From a virus: 43,549 nt of DNA. The translations under genes were made by a program, and so were the position numbers. The DNA is taken from positions 1 through 43,549 of the IMG/VR virus record IMGVR_UViG_3300027868_000427, one strand, 5' to 3'. The notes beneath the pieces are model-generated. The model worked only from the letters and a program-made list of their open reading frames with translations, was not told the origin of the DNA and did not search any database. Of the stretch, positions 21,864 through 31,312 are shown piece by piece (the first letter of the stretch is position 1; the number at the start of each line of letters is the position of its first letter).

Positions 21864-22812
21864 CAAAAGACTCAACTGTCATTGAAATAGAAGTTGTTTC
21901 TAGCTCGCCATCATATGAAGGTAAAGGTATTCTGTTGATTTTAGAATTTTCTATATCGATCTCTAACTGAACTTTAAATTCAGACGTTTCAGGATCGATT
22001 GAATTGCCTACAGATTCTTTTTGGTATGTACCGGAAACCGGAAACCAAAGATCGCCTATTATATATGTTTTGGTGTTGTACTGTAAAGGTGGGATGGTAT
22101 CAGATTTAGTTGGGCCTACCGGTGAAGGGTATTGACCTATCGCGCATGCTTTAACAGATTTGGTGCCCCCATAATCCCAAAAAATTATAATCTTATGCTG
22201 ACAAACATCAAAAGCATTATTACCCGTGGGGTCGTTCCTTCCTTGGGTATATGTTATAACGGTCTTTTTATAAGATGAATAAGATTTATCAAAAAAACTA
22301 GTCCATGAACCAATTGTACCACCAATAACGGTGGCCGCTTGTACAGATTCAACTGTTTTATCTATATAACCTTGCCACTCTACACTGGGAGGGGTTGAAA
22401 GAAAAGATCCTGCTATCGTATCAACAACTTTTTCATTGCCTGTAGTTTTTTCTAAATCTGTTACCATTCCATATTCATTAAATGTTAAGGAAGTAACATT
22501 CGGAAAATCCACGGTACTTTCAAAAACTGAAGATTTTATATTACCAGGGTTAAAGTAATTGTCTGTTAGTTGGTATGTATTTCTACATCTAAAATATTTG
22601 CAAAACTGATTAACAGTAATGTGGTTGTTTGTCATAACCCAATCTGACTCCTGAACCATAACAGTGTCATCATCAAGAACAGCATTAATTGTGTCAATAG
22701 CACTTTGATCTATACTGTATTCGATAGGTCTAAGACCAGCTTGTAAGATCAAATCATCAGGCGTTATCTCTCTATTTTCTGCTTGAGTTAGTTGTGATAT
22801 TTTTTTACTCAT
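21859..22812 (-). CDS. Tail fibre/adhesin-like protein, KISQL-type, 317 aa
   Basis: It begins MSKKISQLTQ, a start seen in many phage tail-fibre and virion proteins ('KISEL'). It then has IDTINAVLDDDTVMVQESD and a long beta-rich body (VTSLTFNEYGMVTDLEK, IGSWTSFFDKSYSSYKK, KIIIFWDYGG). It is a diverged paralogue of the gene just upstream: both share the KKIS start, a 'sltFneYGmVtDL' segment and a 'fFdkSYssYkkt' segment in the same order. Start overlaps the upstream stop by 4 bp. Likely a structural or receptor-contact protein; the exact location in the virion is unknown. Confidence 0.6.
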   Translation of the reverse strand: MSKKISQLTQAENREITPDDLILQAGLRPIEYSIDQSAIDTINAVLDDDTVMVQESDWVMTNNHITVNQFCKYFRCRNTYQLTDNYFNPGNIKSSVFESTVDFPNVTSLTFNEYGMVTDLEKTTGNEKVVDTIAGSFLSTPPSVEWQGYIDKTVESVQAATVIGGTIGSWTSFFDKSYSSYKKTVITYTQGRNDPTGNNAFDVCQHKIIIFWDYGGTKSVKACAIGQYPSPVGPTKSDTIPPLQYNTKTYIIGDLWFPVSGTYQKESVGNSIDPETSEFKVQLEIDIENSKINRIPLPSYDGELETTSISMTVESFV

Positions 22813-23789
22813 GTACTTGTTATTACAGCGTTAACTGCTATAGATTGATTTGTAATTACATTATTAGCTGTGTCAATAATAGTATAAATAGGTAACCCTC
22901 TAATCTTTTTGTTTGCACCATCAATTAATATCTTAGGAATACAAATCTTATTAGTAGACCCTTGTATTAACGCTTCAACAACTACACTACCCGCTGGAAT
23001 AGGGGTTGTGGTCCATATAACTGGAAAATTTATTGCACCCTCAGTCGAACTATAAAAAGGAAACGACCCAGTACCTTTAACTGTACTATTTTTCCAATCC
23101 ACTTCAATAGTTGCGCTTCCTGGTTGTGGTTGATAATCGGTATCAGAATCTGAATAAGAATAATATAACTCTATTGTAGTTGAATCGTACGTATCATATG
23201 ATTGATTAAACAAATGCGACCAGTTATAATCATCAGATGTACCATCAGAGTAGTTAACTAAAGTTGCATATTTTGCAGTAGGATAATAATATGTATCACT
23301 ATTAAAATACCCCCCGACGTTTCTATTAACAGGGGTATTTACATTGTCGAAAGAAGAAGGGCCTGGTGCTGCTGTATTTGAAATAGTACCTTTATAAAAC
23401 CCCGCGGCTGTACCGCTTGCAAGTAATATATTATTTGAACTTGCTTCTGTTGTTAAATCCCAAACGCGGCCGTATTTGTCAAATTTAACAGAGCTAATAT
23501 CGGCAATATTGACCGTTTTATTACTAACCGTGTTAGATATTTCTCTACTTTGATTACTAACACCATTAATCTCTAAACCATAAGCTGTTGTTTCTATAAA
23601 CGTAGGTTGAAAACTAATCGGAAACACTGAAGATTGGTCTCTAAGAAAAGTATTAAATTGTTCAATTGTTATCTTCTTGTTTATTTCTGTAATGACAGTT
23701 TCTGATGAATCTACCAATGTAATTAAATCACCATCAACAATTTCATCTGATAATATTGTACTAAGTTCTGATATTTTTTTTCCTGCCAT
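22809..23789 (-). CDS. Tail fibre/adhesin-like protein, KISEL-type, 326 aa
   Basis: It starts MAGKKISELSTILSDEIVDG, followed by DLITLVDSSETVITE and KKITIEQFNTFLRD. This is the standard N-terminal module that anchors many phage fibre proteins. The rest is beta-strand-rich with many Ser, Thr, Tyr and Asn (SVKFDKYGRVWDL, HLFNQSYDTYDSTTIELYY). Paralogous to the 317-aa protein downstream. A GATAAATA late-type box lies five bases before its ATG. Predicted virion protein by composition and context. Confidence 0.6.
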   Translation of the reverse strand: MAGKKISELSTILSDEIVDGDLITLVDSSETVITEINKKITIEQFNTFLRDQSSVFPISFQPTFIETTAYGLEINGVSNQSREISNTVSNKTVNIADISSVKFDKYGRVWDLTTEASSNNILLASGTAAGFYKGTISNTAAPGPSSFDNVNTPVNRNVGGYFNSDTYYYPTAKYATLVNYSDGTSDDYNWSHLFNQSYDTYDSTTIELYYSYSDSDTDYQPQPGSATIEVDWKNSTVKGTGSFPFYSSTEGAINFPVIWTTTPIPAGSVVVEALIQGSTNKICIPKILIDGANKKIRGLPIYTIIDTANNVITNQSIAVNAVITST

Positions 23790-23794
23790 ATTAT

Positions 23795-23802
23795 TATTTA
23801 TC
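23795..23802 (-). promoter_or_regulatory. Late-type box GATAAATA, 5 nt before ATG
   Basis: GATAAATA on the minus strand with five bases to the ATG at 23789; it touches the stop codon of the upstream 1,373-aa gene. This fits a late promoter whose +1 is at or next to the start codon. Confidence 0.5.
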
Positions 23803-26800
23803 TACGGTGTGAAGGGTTTCTTGATTTTCAATGGTTCTGGTTTCTTCTCTCCTTTACCTTGAGATGCTGATTGACCTGTAAACGGATTTATAAACCCATC
23901 ACCGTCTGCATTCTGCACACCAATAACCGATAAATCAAAATCCGGATCATGCTCTAATTGCTCTTGCAAATCTTTAACATCTTGTGGATCAAGTATAACT
24001 CCAGGTTTAATTATACCCCCTGATTGCCCTTTGTTGACGACCGGCGTGTCGGTCCCTGGTTTGGGTTCCGGTTCGGGTTCCGCTATTCGTTTTGTTATTT
24101 CTAAGTTAGGCTTTACCAAAGTATAAAGTATACAACCGTTTACATCGTAAACGTTACCTTCAACAGAATAACCAGCTTGCAGCACAACATCTTTTTCTTC
24201 CTTACCAGTTTTTGCTTGTGATTGAGTCCATGTTACTCCATTTATAGTGATAGAATCAACCGCTTTACCGCTAGTTGACGGGCTATCATCCCACTCCAAC
24301 TCTATGGTTACTGAGCTGTTTCCTGTAATAAAGTTTCCATCTGCAGAAAAAGTCGCATCCCCAGAATTAATTGTAAACGTCGTATCTAAAGAATCGCTAC
24401 CGCTATCATATAGTTTAATTTGTTTTTTATTACTCGATACCTCTATGGTCTCATTACTTGGATTAAGGTTGGAAAAAATTAATTCATAAGTATTGTTTAC
24501 TGTTAACTCAGGATTCATGAATTGATCTAATAGTTGTTCTTTAGTTAGTTGTGGTGGGGTGATATTATTTGGTCCAGGTTTGGTAAAAAAGTCAAAATAC
24601 ACAAAAAAGTCTTTTTGCGCTGCAGAAATACAATTATGATTTACATTGTAGTAAAAGTGGGTGACATCTATACCAACGTAATCCCATGACCCTATAAATC
24701 TCTCAGGAACAGGTACTTTCCACATCATAAATACGGTATCATCAACCCGGTGCTGATTATTTAAATTAAGAGTATCAAAAGATTTACGACCAATAGACGT
24801 TACATTACCAAAATAATTTACTGCATCTTCATTAAGAGAAAGATATGCCAGTACGCCAAATTGTTTACTAGTATCTAATTTATGAATTATATCTCTAGTG
24901 TTACGTTGGACGGTATTTTCTTCTTTATTGGGGTTGGTCCAAGTAAACCCGCTCACACCTAGGGCTGCCTGGCGCCCTTCGGGGGTTTGCACCGATACCT
25001 CGAAGTCGTTTCCGTCTGAATTATCTTCTTGACACTTTCCAGCTAGTTCTACTTGTTCTTGATTAAAATATATTGCTTCTTTAACCCAAGTTGTACCCAT
25101 AGACATTGACCCTAAATCTGGCCCGTTAGTATCACCTTCTACATAAGTTTGAAACCGACCCCAACCATAAGGTGTTATGTTAAGATCTATAAGAGTTTCA
25201 TCGAACATTGGGTCATCAGGATTTCTTATGTAATTAGTTGATACACCACCACTAACGGTTTCTAAATTTATCTTATATTTTCTATCGTTAATTGTTACTT
25301 CTCTAACGCTGTCGTGATTAAAACGAGTTGAAGCTAATTGAGTTTCAGATATTCTATTCCACCCTATAATATATTGAGTTGCAGCACTACCGCTTCTTTC
25401 GCCTTCTGTATCGCCTTCTGTCTCGTATCTAGGTTCAAACCACCCTGGTTGACAAAGATTTGTTTCTGTTACTATTGTTTCTGTATACATCCCATCCAAG
25501 TCAATCAAATCATAAGGAGGAAGACATGTTTCTTCACTATACATACAATCAGTAGTAAAAGGTGTAACAAAACAATCGCATTCTACTATTTCTTCTATTG
25601 TCGGTGGTTCAGCACAATCATTAAGACCAGGATCTTCTATTGGTACTTGTTTTAAGACACTATTTTCTAATAAAATAATATCTCTATTATCAACTAAATT
25701 TTCTAATGGATTTACATCACCACCAGTAACATCATGCCCATGAAAGACCGCCGAAAGGTCCGGGTTCTCTTCCAAGGACGCTTGTATAGCAGTACCGGTT
25801 TCGAGTCTATAATAACCATTAGCATTACCAGGAAAATCTTCAAGCATTAAAGCGTCTAATGTAGGTGATAAAATATTAACTTGCGAAGGTGGTGGTGTTA
25901 CTTTATTTTTAAAAAGAGAAACTAGAAGTAGTTGGTAATCGTATATTTTTTCTAATACCCTATTTGCTACTGATCTAGAAAATATTTCATTGGTCCCAAT
26001 ATAGTTATCTAAAGTAGGTTCGTAATCTAAAACCGTTAAATCATCTTCTGTAAAATATGATACACCGTCGTAATTTATACCCCCGTCTCTTAAAAGAGAT
26101 ACAGTAACAACATTAGTAATAAAATTCTTTAATTGCAAATTGTTACCTAAAAGTTTTATTATACTTTTATTATAAGAAAAGTTTGAAACAAATTCATTTT
26201 TTTCTACTTTAATTTCGTCGACACCATAAACATCAAAATTATAGTTAGAAAGTAAATTTTCGTAACCATTAGCTTCAGAAAATACTAAAATTGCACCATA
26301 TTCATTTTTCCTTACATAAACAAAAAGTTTACTTACACCCTCTACATCTAGTAGAGTCATAAAATTAATATTAATGTTTCTTATGTTAGATTTTGATAAA
26401 TCAAACCTGCCAATATAATTAATATTATTGAAAAAGTATTTGTATATATTTTGTTTTGTTCCAACAAACATGGTATTATCAGATTCGTTAACAACAAAAT
26501 CAATAAAAACTTCTGAATTTTCAAAATTATAAAGCTGCTTTTGTGATATAGGATTTAGTTTATTATCTAAAATATGAAATACACCACTAGTAGTTAACCA
26601 ATAAAATTTGTCATCTATAAGTTTTACGGTAGCAGGAGGGTTGTTTTTTGTAAATGCAGATTTTCTAATGTTCCTTACAAACCCTAAATCTTTGTCATAT
26701 ACTTTAATACAATAATTTCCTTGATCATAAACATATAGTTCATCTTTATAAAATTGTAATATTTTAGGATTATTAAAAGAATAATTATCTCTAACTCCAC

Positions 26801-27923
26801 CTAACCCTCCAATAATTTCTGTTTCATAAAAATTTGGAGTTGGAAAACTTCTTATATTATCTTCTTTTACAAACCCATTTACGTTAATTCTATATACACC
26901 ATTTGTGGCAGAATCAGAAACATATAGAGAGCTGTTAGATGATGCTGATCCGTTTAATCCAACAAAAGCTAACTCATTATTTACCCCAACACTAGACGTT
27001 ATATTAACAAATGTATAATCTGCGGATAACGAAGAGGATGTATTAGCGCTTAAAGCTGATATATGTTTATTACTAACACAGAAAAAAGATTTGTACCCTG
27101 ATAGTGTACCCTCTTCAACAGATAAAGAAGTAAGATAATTAAAATATTTTGACTCTACGGGGTCTCCACTAACATATTGAATATTTCTTGTATCACCATT
27201 AGGCCATAATTTAAATAAATTTGTGTTTTCTGAACCTTGTTGGTATTTTACTGCATCCGGGTTTGTGGCCAACAAACTTCCAAACGTGTTAAAAGATTGA
27301 CCACCAAAAAATAGACCACCGGGGGCAAATGTAGACAATTCAAATGCCGGCCAAGCGTTAAGACCACCATAAACATCGTTCCATCGATATGAATTAACTT
27401 GAAAATATGCACTTAATGCTTGTTGTGTTGCATATACTGCTAGAAAATCACCACCATATTCTCCTTTTGTTAAATCTATTGTTATTAGATCCCCTCTACG
27501 AGTTTCTGCTGAAGGGTTAATACCATAATAATCATACGCTACCGTATAAGTTTTATTATTTTCGTCTTCTACATAAAAATATGGCATTTGATCCAAATTT
27601 TCATTAGCGTGTGCTGTAACAGCTAAAGAGTAGGGGGTTAAATTTTTTAATATTATTTCTGTTTTTTGAGTAGCATATGTAGCTTTACCAATAAAACCTT
27701 CATATAATTTTGGAAGAGAGGGTTGAGCAATTTTAGATACAGAATATAGATACATTAAGTTTGATTGAAGCTTGTTAATGCTTGAATTAAAGTTATATCC
27801 ATTTACTAATTCATTAACCCCCAATAACACTTCATCTTTTGTATAGGGTAATTCTATTACAGAACTTAAACTTCTGTTGAACGTGTATCCGTAATCGGTA
27901 AATTCTGTTGAAATGTTTATCAT
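23802..27923 (-). CDS. Large virion structural/adhesin protein with propeller-like repeats, 1,373 aa
   Basis: The ATG at 27923 gives an ATGA overlap with the upstream gene; the longer frame begins only with TTG. Residues about 310-560 contain repeated beta-segments of the NHL/propeller kind (SSLYVSDSATNGVYRINVNG, DELYVYDQGNYCIKVYDKD, DNTMFVGTKQNIYKY). A central Cys-rich part (about 800-860: DCAEPPTIEEIVECDCF, DCMYSEETCLPPYD) probably carries disulfides or metal. Near 1150-1260 an Ig/CBM-like beta domain is suggested. The C-terminus is Pro/Lys/Glu-rich (EPEPEPKPGTDTP). No enzyme motif is visible. It is likely a tail or baseplate-associated adhesin. Confidence 0.6.
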   Translation of the reverse strand: MINISTEFTDYGYTFNRSLSSVIELPYTKDEVLLGVNELVNGYNFNSSINKLQSNLMYLYSVSKIAQPSLPKLYEGFIGKATYATQKTEIILKNLTPYSLAVTAHANENLDQMPYFYVEDENNKTYTVAYDYYGINPSAETRRGDLITIDLTKGEYGGDFLAVYATQQALSAYFQVNSYRWNDVYGGLNAWPAFELSTFAPGGLFFGGQSFNTFGSLLATNPDAVKYQQGSENTNLFKLWPNGDTRNIQYVSGDPVESKYFNYLTSLSVEEGTLSGYKSFFCVSNKHISALSANTSSSLSADYTFVNITSSVGVNNELAFVGLNGSASSNSSLYVSDSATNGVYRINVNGFVKEDNIRSFPTPNFYETEIIGGLGGVRDNYSFNNPKILQFYKDELYVYDQGNYCIKVYDKDLGFVRNIRKSAFTKNNPPATVKLIDDKFYWLTTSGVFHILDNKLNPISQKQLYNFENSEVFIDFVVNESDNTMFVGTKQNIYKYFFNNINYIGRFDLSKSNIRNININFMTLLDVEGVSKLFVYVRKNEYGAILVFSEANGYENLLSNYNFDVYGVDEIKVEKNEFVSNFSYNKSIIKLLGNNLQLKNFITNVVTVSLLRDGGINYDGVSYFTEDDLTVLDYEPTLDNYIGTNEIFSRSVANRVLEKIYDYQLLLVSLFKNKVTPPPSQVNILSPTLDALMLEDFPGNANGYYRLETGTAIQASLEENPDLSAVFHGHDVTGGDVNPLENLVDNRDIILLENSVLKQVPIEDPGLNDCAEPPTIEEIVECDCFVTPFTTDCMYSEETCLPPYDLIDLDGMYTETIVTETNLCQPGWFEPRYETEGDTEGERSGSAATQYIIGWNRISETQLASTRFNHDSVREVTINDRKYKINLETVSGGVSTNYIRNPDDPMFDETLIDLNITPYGWGRFQTYVEGDTNGPDLGSMSMGTTWVKEAIYFNQEQVELAGKCQEDNSDGNDFEVSVQTPEGRQAALGVSGFTWTNPNKEENTVQRNTRDIIHKLDTSKQFGVLAYLSLNEDAVNYFGNVTSIGRKSFDTLNLNNQHRVDDTVFMMWKVPVPERFIGSWDYVGIDVTHFYYNVNHNCISAAQKDFFVYFDFFTKPGPNNITPPQLTKEQLLDQFMNPELTVNNTYELIFSNLNPSNETIEVSSNKKQIKLYDSGSDSLDTTFTINSGDATFSADGNFITGNSSVTIELEWDDSPSTSGKAVDSITINGVTWTQSQAKTGKEEKDVVLQAGYSVEGNVYDVNGCILYTLVKPNLEITKRIAEPEPEPKPGTDTPVVNKGQSGGIIKPGVILDPQDVKDLQEQLEHDPDFDLSVIGVQNADGDGFINPFTGQSASQGKGEKKPEPLKIKKPFTP

Positions 27924-30900
27924 TCTATTTCCCAATCAACTTTATTTAACTTGGTGTTAGCAGGAATCACGTCTTTTATTTGTTCTATTATATTATTTGA
28001 TATATCTGCTTGTAAGCTTTCTTCTGTAATTCCTGTATCAAGTAATTTTACGTTGAATAAATTGCTCTTTCTTCCTGGTAGCTTAAACTTAAATGTTCTT
28101 TCTATATGTTCAATATAATTTCTTTTACCTGTAGGTAGTTCAAAATATAAATCCTCGATCTTATTTCTTGATCTTATTATATTAGCTACATCATACAAAT
28201 AAAGCGGCGTATTATATATGTAAAAATCTTTTATCTTAAAATTACCGTAATTATAATAATTTACATCTTGTAAATTTTCGTTAAGTTTATTATTACCATA
28301 ACTTGCTTCTGTTCCAATATAAAATATATTATCAAAAATGGTACCATAACTATATTTGGAATTTTGAAAAGCGTATGTATCAACAATTAACCCGTCTACA
28401 TAAAAGTTAAATAATCCTTTTGTTGTATCTAATGAAGTTGTAAAATTATGATAACCGGGACTAATATTAGAAAGAGGATAACTTAAAGTTGCTTCTTCAT
28501 ATGTCTGCACATTATATATGTTAGGTAATCTTAATTTAACATCTAGTGTATTACCTGCATTATAATTGTTTAAAACGTAATTATAGTTGTTTATATTTCT
28601 AAGTAAGCTAAAAGAAGTCGGGTCTTTTTTAATAACGTTAATTGTAGAACTACTTATCTCTGCAAAATTTGTTTTTGTTCTAGTTATAAAAGGAAGGCAA
28701 ACATCAGTTGATGGTGAACTTGAATTACAACTTAAACTAAAAATGGTTAGATAATCGTCTACCAATTCACCATTATACCATTCACTTATAAGATCTAAAT
28801 TTTTACCCCAAGTACCCTGATTTTTTGTTATATTAGAAAGAGGTACTGATAAATCACCTTTGTTTGCAGATAGCTCGGAAAATGTATCTGTTATGTTTAT
28901 ATCATATTGATCAATAACTGCAAATCTATCTTGATCAAAGATCGCATAAAATATTCCATTATTATCAAACGTATAGTCATTTAGAACCTCTACCTCAATT
29001 TTATCATTAAGGGTATTATCCGTAATATTAAAATATTTTAAAATCTTTTCTGCATAAAAATATACATCGTTGTTTACAAATTTAGGATTAAAACCAGACA
29101 ACAAACAAACCGTATTTTCTTGAACAGCAATACTATTGTAAACGTCGCCTAGTTTTTTAACCGTATAACTTAAGTCAGAACTATGTTTAAGTTCTAAACT
29201 AGTAGAATCTAATCTATACCAATCAGTACCGTTTAAAATGAAAACATATTTACCATAAGAATAAAAATTAACGATTTTAAAATTATTAATTTCACTAATA
29301 TATTTTTTCTCTAATTTTGTACCAATATAATTATATTTGCTAACATGAGCAGTAGAATCAAATACTAAAAATTCACCATTAGGTTCTAATTTTTGAACAT
29401 TTATAATAATGTTATCATGTTTTAAGGTTCTTAATAACGTTCCAAAAGAATTATAAATGTATATGTCTTTTAAGTCAAATGTTACGGTATGAGGAGTAAT
29501 TCTTCTGTAGTTAAATATACCATACCCTCTATTTGTATAATTACCAACTATTTGAGATCCAAAAGGCTTAGACCAATCATCATTAAACATTTCAAACGTA
29601 ACAGAAAAATTATCAAAAGTTGATACATCGTCTAAACTCTTATCCATTGCTTTAGCAAAATAATTACCATCAAAAGATATTTCATTTATAAAATCTTGTT
29701 TAATATAAAATTTATCAAAATATCTTTCAAAATTGTCAAATATAATATTACTTGATAACCCGTTGACAAAAGACTCGCTATTTTCGTTTCCAATATGATG
29801 ATATGCGTATAAAGCCCCCTCTTCAAAAGTTAAGTTGCTTATTGTATCATACATATCATAGTCTTGATTATCAAACCCTACATTAGAACTAATTTGGTCA
29901 AAATTAGTATTTGGGAATAAATCTGTTGAACTTTCTGTTAAAGCATCATAATAAGACACGTTAGCAGGATTATAATATCTATCAACCCATAACCCTGGCA
30001 TATTAGGATCATCACCACCTGACAACCACGTACACAAATAAGCTCCTGTCTGCGTGTCAGATACATTACCAAACGGAGAACTAGATAAGTAGTCATTTAA
30101 TGTTTTAAAAATTTTATCTGAATAGTAAGGGGTATCACTAGGTATTGCTCCTGATATCACCAAGGAAGAATCATTAACGTTTAATTGTTGGTAAGGGTAT
30201 ATATTAAAAGGTATATGGAAATAGTTTAAACTATCCTTATATAGGATTTTTGAAATTGTGTAACCAGCATAACCTAGCCCGATATTATAATTACCCTTTT
30301 CTTGATTTACCCCGGTAAAAAGAGAATCATAATATCTATGTTTAAAAGCTGGTTCATTAATAAAAACACCACCTTCAGACTGTTCATTGTTTACGGTCTT
30401 TTCATTTTTAAGATTAATCAGATTAAGATTTAAATTTGCTTCTTTATATGGTTTAATAGAATAGAATTCATTATTGAATAAGAAGTTAGAATTGTAATCC
30501 GCAGTACTTTTTAGTGTATCGACTTGAAGTTGTGTTTTGTCTAAAGATTGTTTGTAAACATAATTTGAACTAGAAAGGGTATTTTGTAACGTATAGTAGT
30601 CTTTTCTTAGTCTGAATACGTTTTTATATCTGAAAGGAGTAATTGATATTGTTGATAATGCATTCCTAAAAGAAAGTAAATCATTGGCTTGATCATAATA
30701 CAAATAGTTTACTTTGTCATAAAGCTTTTTATAGAAAACAATTTGTTGATTTTCTTTATCATAAACGTAACTAAATTCACTTATATTTTCATTTTTACTT
30801 GATAGAAAAACAAATTTACTACTTACATAATCAAATCCCAAATATCTCTTTACATTATATGAATTCGATATATAGCACGTTTCATTATCAAAATTAAATT

Positions 30901-31285
30901 CTACTAAAAAGTAAGAATTATCAGATAAAGAATCAGTAAATGTAACATTTGCTGAATTTTTGCAAGTTGAACACAAATCGCTACCAACTGCTAAATATGT
31001 AGCAGGAGTTTCTGATACCATTATAAACGTTACGAATTTATAATCTTCTGGTACTTCCAGTTTATCTAAAGTAAGAATGTTCCTGTATTTGTTGCTGTTA
31101 GATAAGTAAAAGTTTGAATATTTGTTAGTCGAGGTATCTTTAGTTGCAGATAAGCATGTATCTAGTGTTAGATCTATTCCATGATAACTTGATTTCGAGC
31201 TTTTTAAAAAGTTAACTTGCTGGTCTAGATCATAATTAGCACTTAAACTGACTAAGTTATTGCTGGTAAGTACCTTAACATCCAT
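27920..31285 (-). CDS. Large virion structural protein with laminin-G-like region, 1,121 aa
   Basis: A beta-rich, Tyr/Asn/Ser-rich protein. Residues roughly 930-1055 have a LamG/concanavalin-like pattern: SPGYHNFTTSLDTTKGLFNF, YVDGLIVDTYAFQN, DNIFYIGTEASYG, then FKIKDFYIYNTPLYLYDVANI. That is the usual order of 'w-h-va...dg..lyvDG', 'l.iG' and 'gxid-d-v-iyn-al'. The preceding region contains propeller-like strands (FLVFDSTAHVSKYN and similar). It shares composition with the 1,373-aa protein and overlaps it (ATGA). An ATTAAATA box lies six bases before the ATG. It is probably a long tail-fibre or adhesin component that binds host glycans. Confidence 0.6.
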   Translation of the reverse strand: MDVKVLTSNNLVSLSANYDLDQQVNFLKSSKSSYHGIDLTLDTCLSATKDTSTNKYSNFYLSNSNKYRNILTLDKLEVPEDYKFVTFIMVSETPATYLAVGSDLCSTCKNSANVTFTDSLSDNSYFLVEFNFDNETCYISNSYNVKRYLGFDYVSSKFVFLSSKNENISEFSYVYDKENQQIVFYKKLYDKVNYLYYDQANDLLSFRNALSTISITPFRYKNVFRLRKDYYTLQNTLSSSNYVYKQSLDKTQLQVDTLKSTADYNSNFLFNNEFYSIKPYKEANLNLNLINLKNEKTVNNEQSEGGVFINEPAFKHRYYDSLFTGVNQEKGNYNIGLGYAGYTISKILYKDSLNYFHIPFNIYPYQQLNVNDSSLVISGAIPSDTPYYSDKIFKTLNDYLSSSPFGNVSDTQTGAYLCTWLSGGDDPNMPGLWVDRYYNPANVSYYDALTESSTDLFPNTNFDQISSNVGFDNQDYDMYDTISNLTFEEGALYAYHHIGNENSESFVNGLSSNIIFDNFERYFDKFYIKQDFINEISFDGNYFAKAMDKSLDDVSTFDNFSVTFEMFNDDWSKPFGSQIVGNYTNRGYGIFNYRRITPHTVTFDLKDIYIYNSFGTLLRTLKHDNIIINVQKLEPNGEFLVFDSTAHVSKYNYIGTKLEKKYISEINNFKIVNFYSYGKYVFILNGTDWYRLDSTSLELKHSSDLSYTVKKLGDVYNSIAVQENTVCLLSGFNPKFVNNDVYFYAEKILKYFNITDNTLNDKIEVEVLNDYTFDNNGIFYAIFDQDRFAVIDQYDINITDTFSELSANKGDLSVPLSNITKNQGTWGKNLDLISEWYNGELVDDYLTIFSLSCNSSSPSTDVCLPFITRTKTNFAEISSSTINVIKKDPTSFSLLRNINNYNYVLNNYNAGNTLDVKLRLPNIYNVQTYEEATLSYPLSNISPGYHNFTTSLDTTKGLFNFYVDGLIVDTYAFQNSKYSYGTIFDNIFYIGTEASYGNNKLNENLQDVNYYNYGNFKIKDFYIYNTPLYLYDVANIIRSRNKIEDLYFELPTGKRNYIEHIERTFKFKLPGRKSNLFNVKLLDTGITEESLQADISNNIIEQIKDVIPANTKLNKVDWEIE

Positions 31286-31312
31286 TAGAAATATTTAATA
31301 AGGAAACATTTT

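Noticed and set aside
27923-27935. Longer start for the 1,373-aa protein (and likewise 36849 for the 514-aa GT60-like protein)
   Set aside because: The extra codons begin with TTG. The internal ATGs give an ATGA overlap and a promoter-consistent start, respectively.
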